From: CAIUKV01 sp041659105
GTDB taxonomy: Bacteria; Actinomycetota; Acidimicrobiia; IMCC26256; PALSA-555
Assembly (NCBI GenBank): GCA_041659105.1
Contig: JBAZYX010000047.1
Coordinates: 1-28,069 of the forward strand
Direction: 5' to 3'
Length of the DNA stretch: 28,069 nucleotides
The translations under genes were made by a program, and so were the position numbers. The notes beneath the pieces were generated by a model. It was not told where the DNA came from. It ran no database searches and saw nothing but the letters and a program-made list of their open reading frames with translations. Below are positions 1 to 6,216 of the stretch, piece after piece. The stretch's first letter is position 1, and every line of letters begins with the position of its first letter.

Positions 1-1127
1 GGGCCGCGCCCCGACACCTCCCGCGTCACGAGCACCGCGGCGTCGGCCCCGGCCTGGCCCACCTCGACGAACTCGGGGGTGGCCACGCCCTCCCGCTGCG
101 CGCGCAGGAGGATGAACGCCTCGTGCTCCACCTCCTGGAGGCGGGAGTGGAACAGCGTCGGACCGGAGTCGCGGTAGAAGAGGAAGCGCCACGCCTTGTT
201 GGCGAACCGGGCGTCGCGCTCGTCGCGCCCGAGCACGGTCACCACCAACGGGCCGTCCGGGCCGTCGGCGAACATCAACGTCCGTCCGAGCGTCTGGACC
301 GGCGCGAGCCGCACGGCGTCGGCCTCGACCCCCAACGACGCGAGCGCGAGCGCGACCTGCTCAACCGTCGGCCGGCCGCCCGGCGACCCGAACACCAGGT
401 GGACGAGCGAGCCCGCGGCCACGCCGAGGGCGAGGCCACCCACGATGTCCATCGGGGAGGCGACGCCCAGGTACATCGCGGCCGGGGCGACGACGACGAC
501 CGCCAGGTAGCTCAGCCATCGAGTGGGCCGACTGAGGTAGGGCGAGGCCGCCGCGACGATCGCCGTGATCACCGCCAGGCGGATGAGCGGATAGGGGTTC
601 GTCTGCGTGCTGTCGGCGCGGACGGTCGCGTCGACGATGTCCCCGAACGACTCACCGCCGATGCTCAACGCCAGGATGTGCCCCACCAGCCAGGCGAGGA
701 CACCGGCCAGGAACAGGGCGCGCGTGAGCCGCCAGCGGCGGGCCAGCAGCGCGGCGACCGCGATCAGGCCGAGCGCCCACAGGGTGCCGAGCTGGTAGAG
801 CGCCTTGCCCAGTCCCTGGAGGGCGTCCGGCAGGTCGTTGATCGTCTCGAAGAGCTGCTTCTCGAAACGCGTGGGTTCGCCGTGGTGCGTGGCCGTGAGC
901 GCGACCAGCACCGACCCCAGCACCAGCCACAGCACGTCGGCCGGCCGGCGCCGGTACGGCTCCTCGGAGGCGCGGGCGAATCCGTAGCGTCCGAGGCTGC
1001 GGATCCGGCCCGTGAGCGCTTCGCGACGGCCGGCGAAGCTCACGGTGGTCGACGGCGCGCGCGACGCGTCGTCGCGCTCGGCCACGTCGACCGCTCCCGC
1101 CGAAGCCCCCCGCTCCTCGCCGTCCAC
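1..1127 (-). CDS. Multi-domain membrane protein with kinase-like segment (C-terminus cut by left edge)
   Basis: The reading frame is open on the minus strand from a GTG at 1127 to the window edge, giving about 375 residues of a longer protein. A TAG lies in frame four codons upstream, so 1127 is the first possible start. After a polar N-terminus come several hydrophobic segments (roughly residues 60-240), including DIVGGLALGVAAGS, which resembles the end of a PAP2-like membrane domain. A soluble part follows with VEHEAFILLRAQREGVATPEF, reminiscent of the ABC1/RIO/aminoglycoside-kinase fold. Large actinobacterial proteins of this design often end in a YbhN/UPF0104 flippase-like domain; that part would lie outside the window and is inferred. 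No ribosome site is seen. The motif TAGGGT sits 6 bases before the start, suggesting a leaderless mRNA. Role unknown; lipid or envelope metabolism is a guess. Confidence 0.7.
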   Translation of the reverse strand, partial: MDGEERGASAGAVDVAERDDASRAPSTTVSFAGRREALTGRIRSLGRYGFARASEEPYRRRPADVLWLVLGSVLVALTATHHGEPTRFEKQLFETINDLPDALQGLGKALYQLGTLWALGLIAVAALLARRWRLTRALFLAGVLAWLVGHILALSIGGESFGDIVDATVRADSTQTNPYPLIRLAVITAIVAAASPYLSRPTRWLSYLAVVVVAPAAMYLGVASPMDIVGGLALGVAAGSLVHLVFGSPGGRPTVEQVALALASLGVEADAVRLAPVQTLGRTLMFADGPDGPLVVTVLGRDERDARFANKAWRFLFYRDSGPTLFHSRLQEVEHEAFILLRAQREGVATPEFVEVGQAGADAAVLVTREVSGRG

Positions 1128-1133
1128 GGACGG

Positions 1134-1139
1134 ACCCTA
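1134..1139 (-). promoter_or_regulatory. -10 box of leaderless promoter
   Basis: TAGGGT on the minus strand ends 6 bases before the GTG at 1127, which has no Shine-Dalgarno sequence. No clear -35 is visible in the GC-rich sequence upstream. Transcription would begin at or next to the start codon. Confidence 0.45.
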
Positions 1140-1191
1140 CCCCGGGCGCCGCGCGGCGCGATGCCCCGTCGGCACGTACCCGCGCGGGTGG

Positions 1192-1761
1192 CTACGCCGC
1201 TTCGAGGTGCTTGTGCTCGGAGCGGATTCGGAACGCGAGGACGATCTCACCGATGCCGCGGAACAGCGCCGTGAAGCCGACCCAGATGATGATCAGCGCA
1301 GCACGCGCCGGGTAGTACTGCTGCGACGCCCAGAAGCCCAGCAGGACCTCGATGATGCCGGCAGCGAGGCCGAGGCCCCACAGGTTGTTGTAGTCCTTCG
1401 TCATCACCGCTTCGATGATGTCGATGCTGCCCTTGAAGACCAGCAGGAAGCCGAGCACCGACGCGAGGGCCCAGAACGCCTCCTTCGGCTGCCAGAACGC
1501 CCAGATCGCGCCGAGCGCGAACAGCACGCCGAGGAGCGCGTGGAGCCACTTCCAGGTCTTCACCAGCGCCATGGTGGCGAACTCGTTGCCGCACGCGATC
1601 GCGAACACGACGCCGATGATCACCCCGATCGTGGTGATCGACGACTCGTCGAACCGCAGCACGATCAGCGAGATGACGAACCAGAGGATCCCGGTGAGCA
1701 GGAACACCCACCACAGCTTGGAGACCTGCCTCTCCGCTTCGCGTTCGGACATCGTGGTCAC
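1192..1761 (-). CDS. HdeD-like DUF308 membrane protein
   Basis: The 189-residue protein is almost entirely hydrophobic, with about six membrane helices in three pairs, the layout of the HdeD/DUF308 family of inner-membrane proteins. HdeD is linked to acid resistance in Escherichia coli; actinobacterial members are usually uncharacterised. The GTG at 1761 is chosen because GGAGG lies 5 bases upstream. The ATG three codons later (1752) would be about 14 bases from that site and is less likely. The gene is divergent from the GlsB-like gene at 1891. A TAGGGT at 1787-1792 is a reasonable -10 box, giving a leader of about 20 nt. The C-terminus is charged (RIRSEHKHLEAA) and probably cytoplasmic. Confidence 0.8.
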   Translation of the reverse strand: MTTMSEREAERQVSKLWWVFLLTGILWFVISLIVLRFDESSITTIGVIIGVVFAIACGNEFATMALVKTWKWLHALLGVLFALGAIWAFWQPKEAFWALASVLGFLLVFKGSIDIIEAVMTKDYNNLWGLGLAAGIIEVLLGFWASQQYYPARAALIIIWVGFTALFRGIGEIVLAFRIRSEHKHLEAA

Positions 1762-1786
1762 GGCAACCTCCTCGGAGAACGGCGAA

Positions 1787-1792
1787 ACCCTA
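1787..1792 (-). promoter_or_regulatory. Possible -10 box for the HdeD-like gene
   Basis: TAGGGT on the minus strand lies about 25 bases before the GTG at 1761, with the ribosome site between them. No convincing -35 hexamer is visible. Confidence 0.3.
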
Positions 1793-1890
1793 ACGTCGTC
1801 CGAAGCGGCGCCGGTGGACCCCGCCGTCGCTAGGCTCCCCCGCACTCGCCGGCCGCGCCCCCGCGCCGGTCCGATCCGGAGGAGCACTTC

Positions 1891-2157
1891 GTGCCCTGGT
1901 TCTCGCTGCTCTTCTTCCTGCTGGTGTTCGGCATGGCCATCGGGTGGGTGGCCCAGCTCCTCGTGCGCGGGTTCGACACCAAGGTCAACTGGGGCGAGGC
2001 ACTGGTCACCGGCATCGCCGGGTCGTTCGTCGGGGGCATCATCGGCAGCCTCGTCTTCGAGCAGGAGCTGCGGCTCGAGCCCAGCGGCATCATCGGCTCG
2101 GTCATCGGCGCCGTCCTGCTGCTCCTGCTGCTGAACCTCTTCCGCCGCAACAAGTAG
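1891..2157 (+). CDS. GlsB/YeaQ/YmgE-family stress membrane protein
   Basis: This 88-residue protein has three hydrophobic helices, with glycine-rich GIAGSFVGGIIGSLV and GIIGSVIGAVLLLLLLN segments typical of the small transglycosylase-associated (GlsB/YeaQ/YmgE) family, and ends in the basic tail FRRNK. Members are widespread small integral membrane proteins linked to stress; the molecular role is not established. The GTG start at 1891 is supported by GGAGG about 7 bases upstream. It is divergent from the HdeD-like gene, so two small stress-type membrane proteins share one 129-bp gap. Its stop and that of the converging SDR lie in one 12-bp palindrome (2154-2165). Confidence 0.85.
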   Translation: MPWFSLLFFLLVFGMAIGWVAQLLVRGFDTKVNWGEALVTGIAGSFVGGIIGSLVFEQELRLEPSGIIGSVIGAVLLLLLLNLFRRNK

Positions 2158-2161
2158 CGCG

Positions 2162-3121
2162 CTACCGACGCGCGGCGATCGTGTCGCAGGTACGGCGCAT
2201 GCCTTCGGCGAGATCGACGCGCGGCACCCAGTCGAGCTCACGACGTACCCGATCGATCGCGAGGCCACCGGTCTTGGCCAACATCGCGATCGACCCCGCA
2301 CCCAGCTCCGACCGCACGCCCCGCAGTCGCTGGGCGCGACCCATCCCCTCCGCGACGACCATGGCGACGGCCGTCGGCGCGGTGCGCGGCGGACGCAGCC
2401 CCAGACGCCGGCTGTACTCGCCGAAGAACTCCGCCGCGCTGACCGGCGCGCCTCCGGCGACGTTGTAGACCCGCGTCGCGGGAGCCGCGGCGTCGATCGC
2501 GGCGAGCACGCACTCCACGAGGTCATCGACGTACACGGGGTCGATCAGGCCGCGTCCGTGCGCCGGGAGGACGAGGCGGCCGGCCCGGAGCGCGGCGACC
2601 GGGATCTCGGTCCACGGGCGTGAGCCGGGGCCGTACACGTCGCCGGGCCGCAGGACGACCGCGTCGACCGAACCGGCGACGTGGGCAGCCAGCACGACCT
2701 GTTCGGCCGCGATCTTCGTGTCGCCGTAGGGCCGCCCGGTGGGCCGCACGGGATGGGTCTCGCCGACCATCGGCGGCCGGTCCGGCGAGTACACCGCCGC
2801 CGACGAGAAGTGCACGAGGCGGGTGCCCGGGTCGAGCGCGTCGATCACCCGGCGCGTGGCGACGACGTTGGCGACCCAGGCCTCGTCCCGGGTCGCCCGC
2901 TGCGACACGAGCGCGGCGGTGTGGACGACGGCCGCGCACGCCGCGAGCCGGTCCTGCCAGGGTCCCGGCCGCCGGACGTCGGCGGCGAGCACGCCGTCGG
3001 CAGTGGACGCGAGGTCGAGGGCCACCACCTCGCACCCGGCGGCGCGCAGGCGCGCGACGAGGGCCCGGCCCACGAACCCGGCCGCGCCCGTGACCCCGAC
3101 GCGCCGGCCCTCCCCAGGCAC
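2162..3121 (-). CDS. NAD-dependent epimerase/dehydratase, extended SDR (3beta-HSD-like)
   Basis: The 319-residue protein begins with a Rossmann nucleotide-binding motif, TGAAGFVG (about residues 11-18), and carries HFSSAAVYS and YGDTK, the Ser and Tyr-x-x-x-Lys catalytic set of extended short-chain dehydrogenases. The segment RPGDVYGPGS and the later YVDDLVE are typical of the epimerase/3beta-hydroxysteroid dehydrogenase group. The substrate could be a nucleotide sugar, sterol or similar alcohol and cannot be told from sequence. The GTG at 3121 is chosen because it directly precedes the Rossmann strand and has TGAGG 6 bases upstream, overlapping the stop of the thiamine-diphosphate enzyme. 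The 8-base gap implies co-transcription and likely translational coupling with that gene. Confidence 0.8.
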   Translation of the reverse strand: MPGEGRRVGVTGAAGFVGRALVARLRAAGCEVVALDLASTADGVLAADVRRPGPWQDRLAACAAVVHTAALVSQRATRDEAWVANVVATRRVIDALDPGTRLVHFSSAAVYSPDRPPMVGETHPVRPTGRPYGDTKIAAEQVVLAAHVAGSVDAVVLRPGDVYGPGSRPWTEIPVAALRAGRLVLPAHGRGLIDPVYVDDLVECVLAAIDAAAPATRVYNVAGGAPVSAAEFFGEYSRRLGLRPPRTAPTAVAMVVAEGMGRAQRLRGVRSELGAGSIAMLAKTGGLAIDRVRRELDWVPRVDLAEGMRRTCDTIAARR

Positions 3122-3129
3122 GGCATGCC

Positions 3130-4827
3130 TCAGGTGCTCGTCGCGGCGTACATCGCCACGAAGTCGTCGAGCCCGGGCGGCTGCTCGTTCTCCCCCGGGT
3201 CGACCTCGACCTGCACCACCGCCGGCCCGCCCGAAGCGATCGCGGCGTCCAGCGCCCGAACGAGCTCGCCGGGCCGCTGCACGCGCGCCCCGAAGCATCC
3301 GAGCGCGCGGGCGACCTCGTCGTACCGGACGTGCGAGTGGCGCACGCCGGCGTTGGTCCCCGCGGCCTTCTGCATGTGGACGACCTCCATGCCCCACGCG
3401 AAGTCGCACGCGACCACGGCCACGACGGCGATGCCCTCGCGGGCCATGGTCTCGAGCTCCTGCATGTTGAACCCGAACGCACCGTCACCGGTGATGAGGT
3501 ACACGGGCCGGTCGGGCGCGGCGACCTTCGCCCCCATCGCGTACGGCAGGCCCGTGCCGAGATGGCCGAAGTGGCTCGTCCACAGCAGCGACCGAGGTCG
3601 ACGCGCGACGTGGGCGAGATGGGCCCACAACGTGGTGTTGCCGCCGTCGAAGCAGGCGATCGCGTCGTCGCCGAAGTGTCGGGCCACCGTGACCGCGAGA
3701 TGGCCGGGATGGACCGCCGGCGCGTCGGGCGCGAGGTAGGAGTCGGCCACCGCCACCCGGAACGCCTGCGCGTCCCGCGCGTAGGCACTCGCGACGTCGC
3801 TCGGACGCCGCGCCGGACCCCGGGCGGAGCACGCGGCCGCGAGCGCGGCCAGGCCGTCGCGCGCGTCGGCCACGAGCGCCATGTCGACCGCGCGGTTGAC
3901 GCCGATGACCGAGGCGTCGGCGTCGAGGTGGATCACCCGTTGCGCGGGCGGCCCGGCCCAGGCCGGCGGGCCGAGGTACTGGGTCGCCTCGCCGAGCTGC
4001 GTCCCCACCGCGAGGATCACGTCGGCGTCGAGGTGCGCGGGCGTGCCCCACGGGAACGTCATGCCCACCGACTGCGGGTGGTCCTCGGGAAACACGCCGC
4101 GTGCCCCCGCGGTGGTCATCACGAGCGCACCGGTGTGCTCGGCGAGCGCACGCAGCTCCTCGCTCGCGCCGGCGGCCGACGCTCCCTGCCCGGCGAGGAT
4201 CAGGGGAAAGGTCGCGTCGGCGAGGAGTGCGGCGGCCGCGGCCACCGCGGCCGGGTCGGGCGCGCCGGGACGCGCGCGCCTTCCTTCGGTGCTCGTGTCG
4301 ACCGGGTCGACGACGGTCGCACCCATCACGTCGGTCGGGATCTCGATGTACACGGGTCCGGGACGGGCCGCGGTCGCGTGGCGCACGGCCTCGCGCACGA
4401 TCTCGGGGATGCGGGCGGGCTCCTCGACGCGCGCGGCGTACTTCGTCAGGGGCGTCGCGGCCTCGAGCAGCGGGCCGTACTGGAACCGGCCCCGCCGCAC
4501 CGCGTGGAGCGTGCGCCGGACCCGCTGGGTGCCGATCGCGACGACCGGCCATCCCTCCATCCACGCGCAGGCCAGCCCGGGCAGCAGGTTGGCCACGCCG
4601 GGGCCGCCGGACGCGCCCACTGCCGCGAGACCGCCGGAGACGCGCGCGTACCCCTCGGCCAGGTGCACCCCGGCCGACTCGTGACGCGGGTGCACGAGCC
4701 GCATCCCGGCCCGCTCCGCGCTGCGCAGCATCGGGCTCTGTCCGATGTCGGGGATCGACACGAGCACATCGATCCCCTCGGCCCGCAGGGCCCGCACCAG
4801 CAGCTCACCGCCGTCGACGCCCTGCAT
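3130..4827 (-). CDS. Thiamine diphosphate-dependent enzyme (acetolactate synthase-like fold)
   Basis: The 565-residue protein has the three-domain layout of the acetolactate synthase/benzoylformate decarboxylase superfamily. The PYR domain has the activating glutamate in PRHESAGVHLAEGYAR (Glu50), the middle domain follows, and the C-terminal PP domain has GDG at 447-449. The metal-binding motif normally reads GDG followed after about 25 residues by NN; here that pair is Cys474-Asp475 (VVACDFAWG), an unusual change. The enzyme probably makes or breaks a C-C bond next to a 2-keto or acyl-CoA carbonyl; the substrate is unknown and it need not be a true acetolactate synthase. The ATG at 4827 has GGGAGG 6 bases upstream. 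A TAGCGT -10 and a DosR-like palindrome lie upstream. It is first in a two-gene unit with the SDR at 2162-3121. Confidence 0.8.
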   Translation of the reverse strand: MQGVDGGELLVRALRAEGIDVLVSIPDIGQSPMLRSAERAGMRLVHPRHESAGVHLAEGYARVSGGLAAVGASGGPGVANLLPGLACAWMEGWPVVAIGTQRVRRTLHAVRRGRFQYGPLLEAATPLTKYAARVEEPARIPEIVREAVRHATAARPGPVYIEIPTDVMGATVVDPVDTSTEGRRARPGAPDPAAVAAAAALLADATFPLILAGQGASAAGASEELRALAEHTGALVMTTAGARGVFPEDHPQSVGMTFPWGTPAHLDADVILAVGTQLGEATQYLGPPAWAGPPAQRVIHLDADASVIGVNRAVDMALVADARDGLAALAAACSARGPARRPSDVASAYARDAQAFRVAVADSYLAPDAPAVHPGHLAVTVARHFGDDAIACFDGGNTTLWAHLAHVARRPRSLLWTSHFGHLGTGLPYAMGAKVAAPDRPVYLITGDGAFGFNMQELETMAREGIAVVAVVACDFAWGMEVVHMQKAAGTNAGVRHSHVRYDEVARALGCFGARVQRPGELVRALDAAIASGGPAVVQVEVDPGENEQPPGLDDFVAMYAATST

Positions 4828-4865
4828 GGTGACCTCCCGTGCGGCGGGATCCGGCCGCGAGGAGG

Positions 4866-4871
4866 ACGCTA
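4866..4871 (-). promoter_or_regulatory. -10 box for the thiamine-diphosphate enzyme
   Basis: TAGCGT on the minus strand, with TGGTCG 17 bases upstream as a weak -35. The predicted start of transcription is near 4859, leaving a leader of about 31 nt that contains the GGGAGG ribosome site. Confidence 0.4.
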
Positions 4872-4894
4872 CGGACCGCGACCGGACCCGACCA

Positions 4895-4908
4895 GGGCCG
4901 AAGGTCCC
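4895..4908 (-). promoter_or_regulatory. DosR/NarL-type palindromic box
   Basis: On the minus strand this reads GGGACCTTCGGCCC, close to the GGGAC-n-GNCCC boxes bound by DosR/DevR response regulators in actinobacteria. Its centre falls about 42 bases before the predicted transcription start, the usual place for an activator next to the -35. A box matching 12 of 14 bases lies at 14556-14569. No DosR gene is in the window. Confidence 0.4.
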
Positions 4909-4954
4909 CGGGGGCGGTGCGTACGGGCGTCGCGCCGACCGTCGCCGGACGCGA

Positions 4955-4982
4955 CGAGGGCCGGGATCGCTCCCGGCCCTCG
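4955..4982 (-). terminator. Strong hairpin after the SHOCT gene
   Basis: Perfect 12-bp inverted repeat (arms 4955-4966 and 4971-4982, loop TCGC), beginning about 25 bases after the stop of the SHOCT protein on the minus strand. A one-base bulge would add three more pairs. There is no T-run, which is common for terminators in high-GC actinobacteria. Confidence 0.6.
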
Positions 4983-5006
4983 GTCGAACGTGCGTGGAGG
5001 CTTCGG

Positions 5007-5393
5007 TCAGCCGATGACCTGTGCCCGCATCTTCTGGTACTCCTCGTCGGTGATCGAGCCGTTGGCCTTCAGCTGGTCGAGCTTGAGCAGCTCGTCGGCG
5101 GAGCTGGTGCCCACGATCTGGCGGAGCTCCTGCTGCTGTGCCTTGAACTGCTGGGCGTTGCGCTCGGCCATGCCCTTCGACTGCGTGATCAGGTACACCA
5201 GGATGCCGAGATAGATGAAGATGAACACGAAGATGAACCATGCGGCCTTGGCCCAACCCGAGATGTCGTGGCGGCGGAACAGGTCGGCGAAGACCGTGAT
5301 CAGCAGCCAGAACCAGACGACGAACAGGAAGACCCAGAGACACCAGAGCAGGAACTCACCGACCGACGGGTCGGCGTTTGCGAGAATCGACAT
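5007..5393 (-). CDS. PLDc_N and SHOCT domain membrane protein
   Basis: The 128-residue protein has two membrane helices (about 13-36 and 46-68) with the short linker FRRHDISGWAKAAW, the pattern of the PLDc_N domain. A polar stretch rich in Gln/Lys (AQQFKAQQQELRQ) follows, then a C-terminal SHOCT motif (LLKLDQLKANGSITDEEYQKMRAQ, given in part: LDQLKANGSITDEEY). SHOCT domains are short C-terminal helices probably used for oligomerisation. Such proteins are common in actinobacteria and of unknown function. The ATG at 5393 has GGAGG 10 bases upstream. A strong hairpin follows the stop. It is divergent from the CPBP protease gene, 76 bases away. Confidence 0.8.
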   Translation of the reverse strand: MSILANADPSVGEFLLWCLWVFLFVVWFWLLITVFADLFRRHDISGWAKAAWFIFVFIFIYLGILVYLITQSKGMAERNAQQFKAQQQELRQIVGTSSADELLKLDQLKANGSITDEEYQKMRAQVIG

Positions 5394-5469
5394 TCGTACT
5401 AGACCTCCGAATTTGGTTGTTGCCGGCACTCTGCCACACTTCCGCCGTGATCCGCTCCATCCGATCAGG

Positions 5470-6216
5470 ATGAATCGCTCCTCCGCATCGCGGGCGGAGA
5501 CCCGGACCTTCGCCCCGGCGCTCGCCGTCACCGCCGCGGCGCTCGTGGCCGGCGGGACCATTCCCCTCCTCCCGCCGCGCGCCCGCCTGGCCGCGAACCT
5601 CGGCGCCGCGGCCGCCGCGCTGGCCCTGGCCCGCGCGGGCGGCGTCGACCGCACCGGACTCGGGGGCGATCCGGCCGACGCGTGGCGCGGCGTCCGAGTC
5701 GGTGCCGGCACGGCGGCGGCCACCGCCATGGTGGTGGGCGCGGCCGCCGTCCTCCCTGCGACACGCGAGCTGTTCACCGACGCCCGCGTCACCGGCGCGC
5801 CCCGGGGCCGGGCGGCGTACGAGGTGCTCGTCCGGATCCCGGTCGCGACCGCGCTGGGCGAGGAGCTGCTCTTCCGGGGCGCGCTCCTCGGCGCGTGGCA
5901 AGCCGCCGCCGGAACCCCCGTGGCCGTCGCGGTGTCGTCGCTCGCGTTCGGCGCGTGGCACGTCATCCCCGCGCTCGAGTCGCACACGCACAACCCCGCC
6001 GGCGCCCGGATCAGCGCGGGGAACGGCGGGCGCGTGACCCACGTCGGCGGCACGATCGTCGCCACCGCGCTCGCCGGAGCCGCGTTCGCCGCGCTCCGAC
6101 TGCGCTCGCGCAGCCTCGTCGCGCCGGTGATCGCACACACGGCGATCAACCAGCTCGGGTACCTCGCGGCGCGGTGGGCCCATGCCCCCGCCGCTGCGCC
6201 CCTCGCTCAGCCCTGA
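5470..6216 (+). CDS. CPBP-family intramembrane metalloprotease
   Basis: The 248-residue, alanine-rich membrane protein carries the three CPBP (ABI/Rce1-like) motifs: GEELLFRG (EExxxR), FGAWH (FxxxH) and HTAIN (HxxxN). These line a catalytic site within the membrane. Family members cleave prenylated or other membrane peptides, and in bacteria many give immunity to or process small peptides. The substrate here is unknown; there is no adjacent bacteriocin gene. The ATG at 5470 is the only sensible start before the first hydrophobic stretch. The ribosome site is weak (AGG directly adjacent). The 3' end overlaps the converging hydrolase gene by 10 bases. Confidence 0.8.
   Translation: MNRSSASRAETRTFAPALAVTAAALVAGGTIPLLPPRARLAANLGAAAAALALARAGGVDRTGLGGDPADAWRGVRVGAGTAAATAMVVGAAAVLPATRELFTDARVTGAPRGRAAYEVLVRIPVATALGEELLFRGALLGAWQAAAGTPVAVAVSSLAFGAWHVIPALESHTHNPAGARISAGNGGRVTHVGGTIVATALAGAAFAALRLRSRSLVAPVIAHTAINQLGYLAARWAHAPAAAPLAQP

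Noticed and set aside
1146..1189. Short perfect palindromes at 1146-1159 and 1178-1189
   Set aside because: They are built only of G and C alternation, lack a loop, and are likely by chance at this base composition, although weak termination after the HdeD-like gene is possible.
123..1274. Plus-strand open frame of 383 codons at the left edge
   Set aside because: Composition is Arg/Gly/Glu-rich without domains; the opposite strand encodes a membrane protein with natural hydrophobic segments.
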